From Amborella trichopoda (taxonomy: Eukaryota > Streptophyta > Magnoliopsida > Amborellales > Amborellaceae), in NCBI RefSeq assembly GCF_000471905.2, contig NW_006495273.1, positions 6,460,136-6,524,135 on the forward strand: a stretch of 64,000 nucleotides of DNA, given 5' to 3'. Shown here piece after piece: positions 1 through 11,472 of the stretch. The position numbers and the translations under genes are program-made. The notes below the pieces were generated by a model. That model saw only the letters and a list, made by a program, of their open reading frames with translations, had not been told where the DNA came from and did not search any database. How positions within the stretch are numbered: the first letter of the stretch is position 1; every line of letters starts with the position of its first letter.

Positions 1-172
1 TGTCATCATACGGATTTCCTGAACCAGAACAACCTGGTGCACCTTAGTTGTATAGTATAAGTTGACACCTCATGCAACTTTATTGCGAAACTCACTAGGC
101 AAACTAGCGCAGACATGAGCAAACAAGCAGTAAAGTGATTACTTTTTCATCCCGATTCAGTGAATGTCGGCA

Positions 173-280
173 AGGGGAAGATGCGTGAAAAATGTGAATG
201 ATTGAACCAGGGGAAGATGCGTGAAAAATGTGAATGATTGAACCAGGGGAAGATGCGTGAAAAATGTGAATGATTGAACC
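173..280. repeat. 36-bp tandem repeat, 3 copies
   Basis: Three near-identical 36-bp units beginning GGGGAAGATGCG start at 174, 210 and 246. Because 36 is a multiple of three, the minus strand stays open and would read a 12-residue repeat, but nothing else suggests a protein. It is a minisatellite in otherwise noncoding DNA. Confidence 0.9.
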
Positions 281-2195
281 ATTGTTTGCAAAATCGTCCG
301 ATCTGGCCGGTTAAGGTGATCAATCGGTATATTTTAAAAAGAAAAAGAAACATATATATATATAAATTCTAAAAAATAAGAAATTTGATTTGTGATGCAT
401 TTTTAAATATTATTTACATCATGGTTGTGTTGGTCATTAATACTCACTTTTATATTTTTCCATCCTTTTTAAAAAAAATTTAACTTAGCTATTAAAAAAT
501 ATAAAATGGTTTTAAATCTATTTTTCATTAATTTTCAACTTCATTTGAATATGTTTTGTTTGAACCATTATTTATATGTTTTTCATAGTTTAGTAGAAAT
601 TTTTTTGTATTTTTTTTATAATTTTTTAACATTTTTTTGACTGTCCAGGACTTGTCCGGTTAGAATGGTTAAAACGACCAGTTTACCGGTTAGGCTGGTT
701 AAACTACTTCCAGGCCTATGTCTGGTTAACCGTTCTGGTTCTATTTTACGAACACTGGATTGAACAAGTGACAAGAAGTTTAATTTGAATCAGAATTTTA
801 AAAATATATGGCTTGAAACCCCCCCAACCGCATCGAAATCGATGGGGACGCCCGCTCGGATCGGCTTTCCAAGACCTGCCCGTTTTTGTCGGAATAGGGA
901 AACTCTTTCAAAGAAATCGGTTCTGACAAACTCGGTTCAAAGAAATTGGTTTCTCTATAGGTTCTCCACCAAAATCTCCAAATTTGCGCCAAATTTTCTC
1001 TCTTTGATCTACAATAACCCGAAAATCATTTTTGAATGAAAAAGCATCATGGATGAGAAACCCCATACCTTCCTTTGTGATTCCCCCATTTTCTTTCACA
1101 ATTATTTCAAAATCTCCTTTTTTGAAGGCCCTCCACAAAACTACGACTACTTTGCAATTTCAAATTTGTGTATGTTTGGAATTTTCATGCTGGATTCTTA
1201 CTTTTGGGCAATTTTTTAGAACCAACCACTTCACGATATATAATTTGAAATCGGATCGGTCCCACCAATCAACAATATGCATCAAGCAATTTAGATCCAG
1301 ATCGCCTTTTATGAGCTCTGATTTTATGAATGGAAACCCCTATTGACTAAAATTTAATGCTTAAAAATTGGAGGTCTCTAAGGATATGTTTTCTATGAGC
1401 CCTAGGACTCATATGTAGAAATGATTCCCCTCTTAAAAATCCATGTTTGAGATGGATTTTGGACATAATTTTTAAGGAATACACAATCTCTAACACGTAG
1501 ATCGTGAATATGTAAAAATAAAATAAAATTTCAAAAAACAAAAAAGATGATTTCATGAAAAAAAAAATTAGACCATTAGTTCTAACTTTTTTTGTTTTTT
1601 TAAAAGGACCACCCAAATTGCATACGTACTTAAGATAGAGCAATGCCTTTTATGCCTTGGGGGGTCACAAATGTAGAAATGCATCCCCTAACACCCACAA
1701 TTTTCCTCGTAAGAAAACCGTGCTTAGATCCATAAAAAATATAAATATAAACATATTCAACCATTGTTAAACAAAGAAATGAGAATGAATGATTTTGTGG
1801 TTTTCCTTGTTTCTTAACTAAGAAAACTTGAAAATGCAATGCAATTTTTTCTTCTTTTGTTTCATTTTCCTCTTTATTTTGTTTTTCCGGATACCTATGG
1901 AAACCGCCGCCTGGATTTGAAGCCGTGGAATACCGGTTCAACAAACAATCGGTTGAAGGCATAAATTTGACATTCTCTAGTAGAAAAAGAACAGAAAGGG
2001 GAAAATAAAAGAATTTAAAGTAGTAGTTTAATTAACATACAATATTTACATGAAATACTTCCCGAGAAACAAACCTCAAGGTTACCAGAACTCACACAAC
2101 ACTCACACCGTAGCCCATAAGAAGACACTATAACCTATAAATTGTTCTATCACCAACCAAATCGCACACGCTCTACTTTACAAACCGTCTTATTT
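281..2195. other. Noncoding left flank
   Basis: AT-rich DNA without a recognisable gene. Short open frames in 785-1962 on both strands overlap one another, match no family I know and have no splice or promoter context. The last few hundred bases (about 1960-2195) probably include the 3' UTR of the BPS1-like gene to the right, which is transcribed leftward. Confidence 0.5.
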
Positions 2196-3305
2196 TCATT
2201 GCTGACATCTTTCAAATACGTCAGCTTCGTTCCGCTCATGTTGGGAATCAGACACTCTCAAGTTACAAAGAAGAGCATCCCTCCCACCGAGCACAATCTG
2301 AAAGAAACCATGCAACTGCTTCGATACAAGATCAAGACCATGCACAAGCTTGTCCACACTTTCCCGCAACTCTTTCACCGACTTCCCTAAAGAAGTAGCT
2401 TCTTTCTCACCAACATCTGAAATACGAGACACATTTTCAATCATGGCATTAAGGTTGATGACACAGCCATCGACTGCTTCCATTTCTTTAATAATAATGG
2501 TAACTGATCCTTCGGAGTACAATCTCCTAATGTCACCATTAATGCTTGTTTTAAGGTCATTGAAGGATGAAGACCACAAGAACTCATCAGGAACACAAAG
2601 GTCCATTAAAGGTGCTGCCGTGCCAGAGAGGGCAGCTGTGAAAACACAGCAAACAAAAAGTGTCTCGGCCTTAACTCCATACAGGGCTCTTAATAAAACC
2701 TTCCCTTTTGTAGATGATTTCAACTTGGTTGAACATAGAGATCCAGCCATTCCCTGTAATAACCCAGAACAATGTTCAAGCTTCGAGTTCCTCGGGGATG
2801 CAGTCCTCAATGCTTTCGAACCACTTTGGTACATCCATTCAAGAAGGGAATCACGGGCTCGTAACATCTTATCGGTTGAAGGAAATCCAACTGATAAATC
2901 TAACAAATGTAAGCTATAGTTAAGCATAAGCATGCCCTGATCAAGTTTAGAGATTTGAGATGTCAACGCCGTGCTAATGTCAAGTAACTTGCCGCTGTCT
3001 TCCAAATATGCATCCATCCATTTATCATCCCACTCAGATGCCGGGAATTGAAGGTCGTTAATGAGGGTCTTCACATCAGTGTGGGTTTCAGCTAAAGATT
3101 CTATAGCCAATTTCATCCATGAAAGAGTCAAGGCATCTCCCTTCTCCTTTGGGATTAATCTCTTTATTCTTTCGGCTAAGCTTTGCTCGAAGGAATTCAG
3201 TAAGGGGGCAAGTTTTGGTGAGAGAGAAGATCGCTTGGGGAGCATCGTTTTAAAGGGATTTCCGAAGGCAAAGAAGGGACGGCGACAATCATGGGGACGA
3301 CTCAT
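2196..3305 (-). CDS. BPS1: BPS1-like (BYPASS1/DUF793 family) protein, copy 1
   Basis: An intact 369-residue protein of the plant BYPASS1 family, recognised from its N-terminus (MSRPHD, then a GNPF motif and LPKRSSLSPKL) and the SLSWMKLAIESLAETHTD and DDKWMDAYLEDS blocks. In Arabidopsis, BPS1 limits production of a root-derived, carotenoid-dependent mobile signal that arrests shoot growth; its biochemical activity is unknown. The start is the ATG at 3305. An upstream in-frame TTG at 3323 is rejected because a splice acceptor (TTTAG) lies between it and the ATG. The coding region is one exon, as usual in this family, and ends CQQ then TGA. The C-terminal third is helical, with a hydrophobic stretch (LFVCCVFTAALSG) near residue 230. 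A second intact copy lies at 34746-35846 in the same orientation. Confidence 0.93.
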   Translation of the reverse strand: MSRPHDCRRPFFAFGNPFKTMLPKRSSLSPKLAPLLNSFEQSLAERIKRLIPKEKGDALTLSWMKLAIESLAETHTDVKTLINDLQFPASEWDDKWMDAYLEDSGKLLDISTALTSQISKLDQGMLMLNYSLHLLDLSVGFPSTDKMLRARDSLLEWMYQSGSKALRTASPRNSKLEHCSGLLQGMAGSLCSTKLKSSTKGKVLLRALYGVKAETLFVCCVFTAALSGTAAPLMDLCVPDEFLWSSSFNDLKTSINGDIRRLYSEGSVTIIIKEMEAVDGCVINLNAMIENVSRISDVGEKEATSLGKSVKELRESVDKLVHGLDLVSKQLHGFFQIVLGGRDALLCNLRVSDSQHERNEADVFERCQQ

Positions 3306-3312
3306 TGTCAAA

Positions 3313-4600
3313 TCTAAACACAATGCAAGAAGTAATAAGAAACAAGGATGAAATTAACCATCTTACAGTATTTACATACAAGATATAATTCTTGGATGTC
3401 AAATAAGAACACGATTACTAGCAAGAAGAGAAAGCCTGATTTTACACAATCAAGATTGATCATTGAGCAGGTAAAAAAGAAAAATCATCACTTCTGAGAT
3501 ATAGGGTGAATTTTATCCTAAATTAAGATATCAATCTCTCTATAAAATAATGAACAGATGATCAATATGCACTGGTTTTCCTTTAGGCCAAATCACAACA
3601 GGTTTCAGTAACACTTGTTGTCTACCAATCTTAGATGCATTTATGACGCTATTCTCATGAGGAATTTGGCCAAATTTATTGAGTTCACAGTGTTTCATAA
3701 AACTTTCGGCCAAGGATCTGCTAAATCCCACCCCAAATTTCATGATTCAAACATATTCAATTAGAATTTCAATAAAAGAGGGGTTTTTCCCTTTTGTGAA
3801 AGTCAGATATTCAGTCGCAAATTAACTCGACAAAAAATGAGATCCACTGCATGCTTTATCATTCAGGAGAAGATCGGAGAGCATCCATATCAATTTAATT
3901 TTGATAACTAAAAATATGTAAGATTCATTGTTTTAGGTCAAATCGTATGAGCATCGTCATCAATTTAAACAGAAAACCCATCTAGATATCCTAAAGCTCA
4001 TTGCTGCAAGTCAAATATTTCATCTGATGAACACACAAACAACAACATAGCAATTAATCATAAGAAAAAATCGTTCCTATCAAATATGGTAGATCTCCTA
4101 AGGAGTGCAGATATGAAAGAATAATATAGGAATTAAAACCCTTATATGATCTTTATCACCAGCAAGAAAAGAAACACCTAGATCGGGTGGAAATTATTCA
4201 TAATTCCACAGATCTGGCACAAAAACATCACTTTCATAGACATAAAACATGAAAAGACGAAGTATACGGATATCAGGATAGATAAAACACATAAACCTCA
4301 AATCACCCATTTTTATGAACTTAGATCACTAGAAAGCCGAGTTTTATTGCAAAATTTTCAGTAATAAATCCATCGATTCATATCAAATGAAATGGAAACC
4401 CCTAGATCACTAGAAAGCCAAAATTTATTGCAAAATTTTCAGTAATAAATCCGTCGATTCATATCAAATGAAATGGAAACAAACAGGAAAAAAAGAGATG
4501 GTAACATAAAAAGGAAGCATACCTGGATAAACAGAGAAACTGGTTTTAGACTTGAGCTGCAGAAACGTTCTGAAACCAAACCCTAATGTTAAAAGGATTT
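3313..4600 (-). other. 5' leader and 5'-UTR intron of BPS1-like copy 1
   Basis: On the minus strand the leader exon ends at 4523 in ATCCAG followed by GTATGC, a good donor. The acceptor TTTAG is at 3314-3315, and only eight leader bases (ATTTGACA) precede the ATG. This predicts an intron of about 1.2 kb (3314-4522) wholly in the 5' UTR. 5'-UTR introns are common in plant genes with single-exon coding regions and often raise expression. The exact transcription start is inferred to be near 4585. Confidence 0.65.
4322..4480. repeat. 81-bp tandem duplication in the 5'-UTR intron
   Basis: Two copies of a segment starting TAGATCACTAGAAAGCC, at 4322 and 4403, differ at only a few positions. They lie inside the predicted 5'-UTR intron of BPS1-like copy 1, about 40 bases from its donor site. 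The high identity implies a recent local duplication. Confidence 0.88.
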
Positions 4601-4622
4601 TTTGTCTTCGTTTATATAGGAG
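4575..4622 (-). promoter_or_regulatory. Core promoter of BPS1-like copy 1
   Basis: The minus strand reads CCTATATAAACG at about 4610-4620, a good TATA box. A telo-box-like ATTAGGGTTT lies about 25-35 bases downstream at 4578-4588, around the expected start site. The spacing to the leader donor at 4522 gives a short noncoding first exon. Confidence 0.6.
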
Positions 4623-4920
4623 ATGCGCGTTTTACACTAAAAGAAATATAGCGTGAGCGCGTTCAAAGTACGTTATTTCCTTTAAAGAGTTCAGTGCGGT
4701 CAACAGTGAAGAACTAATATAAGAGGGGAGCGATAATTGCGTAGAATAGGTGGACAGAGAAACGTGTGGTGTAAATGCGCGAGAGAGAGCAAGTGGGAGA
4801 AGAGAGAGAAACGTTATCTGGAATTGTACGTGGACGTGGTCAATAGTAGAGAGACAAGGCAAAAGAAAAAAAAAGGATCATTCTTTAAATTAAATTTTTT
4901 TAAAAAAAAAAAAAAAAAAA

Positions 4921-5337
4921 AAAAGTTTAATATAAGGTGTCAATCTTACTCACCAAAAAAAAAAAGTGTCAATCTTATATTGTGCAATTTAAAAACGGTT
5001 AGAAAAGGTTATTTCTATGCTGAAAACTCTCAATTCCATCATTCATCTAAATCACAAGATTCATAAAAAAAAGAGAAAAAATTGAGACTTCTAGTATTAA
5101 AAGTTTTTTATTTTTTAACATATTATTTCAACAGTCTATTTTCAAGATTTTTAAGTATTTATTTATAGATTTGCTTGTAAGCCACTATTTTTGAAATTTT
5201 CAATTTCATAATTGAGAGCAACGGTAGATTTTCATATCACCAAGGCTTTATGGCACCGAAATGCATTTTCAAGATAGTTTTGAGGTGTACCTTACCTCAA
5301 TAATATAAGATGGACACCTTACGCAAACCTCACGGCA
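4921..5337 (+). mobile_element. Mutator-like MITE, copy 1
   Basis: The left end reads GTTTAATATAAGGTGTCAATCTTA and the right end is its diverged inverse (ATAAGATGGACACCTTACGC, then AAACCT). Inside is the family core TTTTCAAGATTTTTAAG near 5143 followed by ATTTATAGATTTG. This copy has poly-A expansions and no clear target duplication. It is about 300 bases upstream of the BPS1-like promoter. Confidence 0.65.
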
Positions 5338-5517
5338 GCCCGGCTAGGCCTGGTCAGCTTGACTTAAAAAAAAAAAAGGTAAGATTTGGTCTACACACAG
5401 GCTCAGGGCCGTTCAGACATCAAACCAAGCAGCACAATAGTTTTCTTATTTTATGTTATTTTTTAATTTATTTTTAGCCGTAGTAAGTCGTTGGTGGATT
5501 AGAATGAGAGACGTGGA

Positions 5518-5816
5518 GAGCGGTGTGGCGCACACAGCTTAAAACGACCATTCAACGCGCACCGTCTTTGAAAAGTCCAAACAAAGTGGCTCCAATAGTG
5601 CTGCGGTGCGAGAGTAAAGAAATAAATAAATTCGCTCCATTTCCACGAAATTAGAGCGGTGTGGCGCACACAGCTTAAAACGACCATCCAACGCGCACCG
5701 TCTTTGAAAAGTCCAAACAAAGTGGCTCCGATAGTGCTGCAGTGCGAGAGTAAAGAAATAAATAAATTCGCTCCATTTCCACGAAATTTCGTTCGTTCGT
5801 TCGTTCGTTGTCGTTC
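5518..5816. repeat. 136-bp tandem duplication followed by a (TTCG)n tract
   Basis: Two copies of a GC-richer 136-bp unit (GAGCGGTGTGGCGCACACAG at the left of each) lie at 5518-5653 and 5654-5789 and are about 98% identical. The second runs directly into several TTCG repeats. Neither copy codes for a recognisable protein. Confidence 0.88.
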
Positions 5817-5919
5817 TTAGCATTGTCCCCGTTATATCCGATGTTCAGATGGCTGCAGTGGTTACACTTTGAGAGAGAGAGTCCGGAAGCATAGCATCTA
5901 CAAACCATGGAAACAAGCG

Positions 5920-6332
5920 GTCCAAATGTTTTTTCACTATAGTTTTTATTTTTAATTTTTTAAATTTATTTATTTTTTTATATATATTTTTACTATAGTT
6001 ATTATTTAAAGTTTTTAAAATTTATTTAGTTTTCATATTCAGGATCTCCATGTTAGAGATTACATGTCTTTAAAAATTAAGTCCCAAAATCCATCCAAAA
6101 AATTGCTTTTTTTTACTATAGTTATTATTTTTATTTTTAAAAATTTATTTATTTTTCCATATATTTTTCTACTATAATTATTATTCAAAGTTTTTAAAAT
6201 TTATTTAGTATTCATGATCTCCACGTAAGAGATTACATGTCCTTAAAAATTAAGTCCCAAAATCCATCTAAAAAATAGATTATTAATAGACTTGCATTTC
6301 TACATATGCAGGCTTGGCCGCATAAAAAAACG
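5920..6332. repeat. Dispersed repeat R1, copy A (internally duplicated)
   Basis: AT-rich sequence built from two related units of about 200 bases, each with ACTATAGTTATTATT, then GATCTCCA, TTACATGTC and AAGTCCCAAAATCCATC. It ends in CTACATATGCAGGCTTGGC. The same order of motifs and the same end (CTACATATGCAGACTTGGC) recur at 61233-61830, so this is a dispersed element. No terminal repeat or transposase is visible. Confidence 0.6.
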
Positions 6333-6334
6333 GA

Positions 6335-6400
6335 TCCATACTACATTATTAAGCTAGAGTTAAGGGATGGACACGTATCGTAAAAATAAAAAAATACCTT
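6335..6400 (+). mobile_element. Helitron-like 5' terminus
   Basis: The sequence TCCATACTACATTATTAAG, preceded by A and followed by AGAGTTAAGGGATGGACACG, closely matches the 5' ends at 7207 and 9809. Helitrons start with TC and insert between A and T. The only matching 3' end downstream is at 8922, so this is either a longer Helitron (6335-8922) into which a second 5' end was added, or an orphan end. Confidence 0.6.
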
Positions 6401-6479
6401 ATGATCAGAGAAACAATAAGGTTATGAGTCCTAGAGTTAGAGTATAATAAGCTAGAGTTAAGGGAGGGAGTTGGGTGGA

Positions 6480-7206
6480 GATGAATAGAAAAAGAAGGGA
6501 GAAAGAGATCTGAAGAGAGAGTGCATGAGAAATGAAAGATTTTTATGGAAGCTCATAGGTAGGGGAGAGAGATAGGGAAAGGTGGAGAGAGAAAATGTAT
6601 GTAGAGATAGAAACTCGAAAATAAAAGACATATATGGATATATAAAATATTGAGATTGAGAGATTAATGTATGAGATATTTTAGGGGAGATGAGATATTT
6701 TTATGAAAACTTATGTATAGGAGAGAGAGAGAGAGAAAAAGGTGGAGAAAGAGAATGCGTGTGCAGATAGGGACTTGAAAATAAAAGATATATATGGGTA
6801 TACAGAATCTTGAGATTTGATCTTATTTTAGAAGAGATGCGATATTTTTTTAAAAGCTTGTGTAGTCGAGAGAAAAAAAAGGGAAGGGGAGAGATTTGAT
6901 CTTATTTAGGAGAGATGAGATGTGTTTTTGAAAGCTTATGTGTAGATGAGAGAAAAAAAGGGAAGGGGAGAGGTTTGCACGTCTTGGAAACTGAATATTT
7001 TCTTTATACAGGAAATCTTATTTTAGGAGAGATCAGATATTTTTTTGACAACTGAATATTTTCTCGATATAAGAAATCTTATTATTTTAGGAGAGATCAG
7101 ATATTTTTTTTGAAAGCTTATGCGCAGATGAGATAAAAAAAAGGAAGGGAAGAGATTTGCACGTCTTGGAAACTGAATATTTTTTCTATACAGGAAATCT
7201 TATTTA
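6480..7206. repeat. Purine-rich irregular tandem repeats
   Basis: A block rich in GAGAGA and AAAAAGGGAAGGGGAGAG. It repeats the order 'TTGCACGTCTTGGAAACTG, AATATTTTCT, AGGAAATCTTAT, AGGAGAGATCAGATATTTTT' at least twice, near 6975-7060 and 7110-7205. Similar purine-rich DNA follows the 5' end of the large Helitron at 9900-10600, so it is probably Helitron subterminal sequence. Confidence 0.6.
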
Positions 7207-8922
7207 TCTATACTACATTATGAAATCAGAGTTAAGAGGTGGACATGTGTCTTAAAAATAGAACGGGACCCTTTCATGAGAAAATAAGAAGGGACTCTAT
7301 GGTGCGAGAAACAATAAGGTTAGGACTACTAGAGTTAGGCTGTATAAAACCAGAATTAAGGAGTATGGTGGGAGAAACAATAAGGTTAGGACTCCTAGAG
7401 TAAAGCTATATTAAGCCATGGAAGTTCTATTTATCATTCTTTCAAGTCAATACATGCTACCAAAAATATTGAGAGCTAATATTCAAACCAAAGAGACAAA
7501 AAGAAAATATGGGGGCCGATCCATAAAAATATTGAATATTATTTTTATGCCATTTTTGTATGTCAATATGGTATTGTTAATTAAAAAATGCCTTGCAAGT
7601 GAGTGATCCTTAGGACTAATACTAATATGTTATCATTTGCAATATACTATCTCGAAAGTTAGTGGCTCTTGGTTTCCTTTTAAAATTATATGATATATTT
7701 TCGGCACAGTTACATTATTGATCGCACTTTTCTATATGTATTGTTTGCATATGCATCTTCTTGGAGGACGACAGATCGTAAGATGAACTGGCGTCTAGGT
7801 TAATGTAGGACTTTTGGGTAGAATTTTCTATTTATGATGCATATGCTTATGACATTAAAGTTCTATGAGACATGGTTACCAGAGAAACTAGCAATTCAAA
7901 CTCAGACATAAAGTATATGCATATTTACATGCTATGTATATATCAATTTGCATATATCTGCATGTATGTGTGCGCCTGTGAAATACCAGTAGGTATGATG
8001 TGTTGGGTAATAAACTTAAAAAACAATGAAAATTGTCAAGCATTTAATTCATATAATATTTAGTTCAAATATCTAGTTGTCTGGAGACATTCAAATTAAA
8101 CAGGGTATTTGTAGTTCTAAGTTTTCAGAATTTTATAAAAACATCTAATGCATGTGCTCTCAAACTATTGGAATTTTGAAATGAAATCAAGTTGATCTGA
8201 ACATGGAAATTAGTATTAGTCAATTAACACTTAGTGTATTTGAAGAGGGAAAGGAAGTTGATTGGAGAGAGAGGAAGAGAGAGAGATTCCATAGTAGAAT
8301 ATAATATTCACCTATTTTAAAACTTGAAACATTTTAAAATATCTTATTTTCTTTTCTTTTTTATATTATAAATTCGATTTATTGCTATTTTTTCATTCAT
8401 TTTAATAGCATAAACTTTAAATTCACTTATGATTACTGTTTCCTTAATCTAAGATTTATAAAAAGTTATTAAATATTGATTTTCATACTAACCATCCATG
8501 AATGCCATAATTTCATGATCGCGTCATTTAATTGCAACCTACAAAAAAGTAAAGTGTGATGAATTTAATATTTTAAAATATCAAAATAAATTATGTTTTC
8601 TTAACTATTAAAAGAAATAACTATAATATACTATGTATTTTAAAAATAATGTGTAGTTCATAAAAATACTTGATGTTGTTTTCCATAAAAAATTTCAAAG
8701 TTTGTAAATAGTTTATGACAAATTTCTTATTTTTTTCAAAATAAAATTTTAAAAGATCCTAAAAAACAGTGCATATATTTCCATCATAGACAATGACAAC
8801 AATGCCATTGTTTTATTGCGTTGGTGTTATATATTTCATTGTGGTTTTCTATCACATATTTACATGATTATTTACGTAATTGCTTATTTCATTCTTACTT
8901 GCAACATACGTAATCCAACTAG
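7207..8922 (+). mobile_element. Non-autonomous Helitron, about 1.7 kb
   Basis: The element starts TCTATACTACATTATGAAAT at 7207 directly after an A, and ends in CAACTAG at 8922 directly before a T, the A/T target rule of Helitrons. The 3' end (CTTGCAACATACGTAATCC before AACTAG) is clearly related to that of the large Helitron at 16565 (CGTGCAACGCATGTAATTC before AACTAG), though its hairpin has decayed. It has no recognisable protein, so it was probably moved by an element such as the one at 9809-16565. Confidence 0.72.
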
Positions 8923-9067
8923 TGATATTTTAATTATAATTTTTATCAGCAAAAGCATTTAGTGGTATGACAAGCCCACTATCGAAAAGTTTGTCATCCA
9001 AAAAGCCAAAATACTTGGTGGGAATTTCTTTTTGAGAAATCCTTTTCTCACCCAAAATACTTACTAA

Positions 9068-9456
9068 GTGAGGTTATATAAGGTGTCCACATTAAACAAT
9101 CAAAGTAAAGCGCACCCTTAAACTCTACTAAAAGATGCAATTTTGACGTTACAAACTCACAATAACCTAAAAATGTATTTCTAACCCTATTTATGAAATT
9201 TTGAATTCCAAAAAATTGTCTAAATTAAACATATCTATGAGCACTAAAAAATCTTGAAAATTGATGGTCTAAGTAATATGTTACAAGATGATGTGCATTA
9301 TTTTTAAGACTTGAAATCCATTTTTCTTTCATATTTATACGTATCGATGTCAAGATGATATGTTGGAGCGTTTTTTAGCTTCGAAATAATTATTTATATT
9401 GGGTTTTTTAGGTGCACCTTACTCTTACTATATAAAGTTTAACTTATATAACTTTC
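9068..9456 (-). mobile_element. Mutator-like MITE, copy 2
   Basis: The left end is GAGGTTATATAAGGTGTCCAC followed by AACAATCAAAG. The right end is the inverse (GGTGCACCTTACTCTTACT, then ATATAAAGTTTAACTTATATAAC). The core reads AAATCTTGAAAATTGATGG near 9246, the inverse orientation relative to copy 1. It lies between the two Helitrons. Confidence 0.68.
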
Positions 9457-11208
9457 TAATCATCTGTTAGTGACACCGTATCTTGCAAAATTTCTTGTGA
9501 AACTTAGCGAGCCAAGGTTTTACCATTTGAGCACCAGATGGTGGGCTCAACATGGTTCAACCAAAAAACCTTCCAACAACCAATTCAATTAGTCTGTTCG
9601 ACTCAATTGGCTCCACAAGTTCAATATTTAAGGCAACCTAGTAAACTGAATCAACTGGTTTATAAAAAAATACAGTTGGGTGTTGTATCCCAAACTCAAA
9701 TGTAGTACTCCATGTTAGGCAACCATTTAGCTACTAGTCAAGTCACTTAAGTTCCAATGAATGAATTAGCCAACATGGAAGTGAATATGGAACACCTTCA
9801 ATATGTTATCTATACTACATTATTAAACAAGAGTTAAGGGGTGGACACGTGTCACGAAAAAAAAAAAAGGTCTCCAATTGTATAGAGGCTATAGGACACG
9901 TTCCTAACTCTAAGAGTAGAGAGAAGGGAAGAGAAAAAAAGGGAAGAGAGTGAGGGAGTACGCATAAATTATAGGGGATACAATGATACCTCTAGATAGA
10001 AGGCAAACTCTAGATGGAGTTATGTGACATCTCTCGAGGTTTGCATTCCAAAATTTAAATTCCTAAAATATAGGACCTCTAGATATTTTTAATATTTATC
10101 CAAAATAGAAAAATTTTCTTTAATAATCCCTATGACGTGTATGTCTACGTGACATTGTAGACATGGATAGTCATAAACTCTTTAGGAATTGGAAATTCTT
10201 AAAAAAGTAACCTCTAGATAATTATCTATATATGTCCCAATTGAGAGATGAGAGTAGAGAAAGATGGAATCTCATAATACAAGATTTTAGGAAATCAAGA
10301 TTTTAATAGGATTTATTTGAAAGAATATGCACAAGAGAGAGAGATAATGTAAGATTTTAAAAAAGAGAGAGAGTACATGCAAGAGAGAGATTGAGAGATT
10401 TTAGGAGAGATTTTGAGGAGCAAGGGAGAGTACGTGCAAGAGAGAGGAAGGGGAAGAGGAAGAAAGGGAAGAGATGAAGAGAGAGCTCAATCTTCTAAAA
10501 TAGAAAAGAGAGCATATTAGAGAGAGAAGAGAGAGCGTATGTATAAGAGAGAGAAAGAGCATATTAGAGAGATAGATAAATGCATGCATATTTTAAGAAA
10601 ATCTATACTTACTATATCCTCACCTAAAATATCTCTCATGCTAAGAGAGAGAGATTTCATATCCCACTTTATGTTCAGACTTCTATCCTAATTAGGTATA
10701 AAAGTCTTATAAATAGAACTCTCTCAAGCTATGTTTTATTAGATTCATGGCCCCTCTCAACCTTTCAAAATAGGTATGCTATATTTTATTTTTCATGCAA
10801 CAATGTATGCTTCGTCTCCCTCTCCCTCTCTTTCTCTCATTTTCTTTTTCTGCTTATGTATGAGTTTCATAAATTTATTGATTTATAGTTTTTAGTTTGT
10901 TATTTGAACTAAGGAAGTTATGGCTTTTTAGTTTTTTAATCAATTTTTTGGCTATTTGAAGTGAGAAGTTGAGTTAAGTATATATTAGGAATTTTGATGG
11001 TTATTGCATGCTCTTCCTGTTATTCTTCTGGTTTTTGGTAGTTAAATTTTGAATAAAAGAATCTTAGGATTTTGTTCATGAATAAATTGAGATACTCATC
11101 TAATTGTTTTGTCATGAAATTGCAAATTTGGAATAATTCAATGTATACTAGTGTGTATAGTTTTACAACACTTAGCAGTTAGTCTGAATAATCTTCTACT
11201 TTCCATTA

Positions 11209-11472
11209 GTGAAGTTATATATGTTTTTCTTTTATCAGGGATTGGGCAACATTTTGTACTCTTCTAGGCATGTTGAAGCATTTACTCGTATTGATCTCCA
11301 TGTACTTTGTTGTATGGCCAGTGAGCCATGGGTCAAATTACTCTTTTTACTGTATACGCATGGAACATGCACATGTGGTTATCAGAGTTTATTAAAAGAA
11401 TATAAAGGAGTTGTTCCTGGAAAGTTCAAGCAAAACCCAGTCGTTAAGAAAAGTCAAATTCTTAAATGTTAA
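11209..11472 (+). other. Unidentified open frame in Helitron, possible captured exon
   Basis: An 87-codon frame. A good splice acceptor (TTTTCTTTTATCAG) precedes the segment reading GLGNILYSSRHVEAFTRIDL, and the frame contains several cysteines. I do not recognise the protein. Helitrons often carry exons copied from host genes, and an acceptor followed by a less AT-rich open stretch fits that, but a chance frame is equally possible. It is not part of the known Helitron Rep/helicase protein. Confidence 0.25.

Noticed and set aside
3306-3323. Upstream TTG start extending BPS1-like copy 1 by six residues
   Set aside because: A splice acceptor (TTTAG) lies between it and the ATG at 3305, the second copy starts at the matching ATG, and plants rarely use TTG.
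2350-3351. Plus-strand open frames opposite BPS1-like copy 1 (for example 2350-2919)
   Set aside because: They are shadows of the minus-strand coding region; similar shadows appear opposite copy 2.
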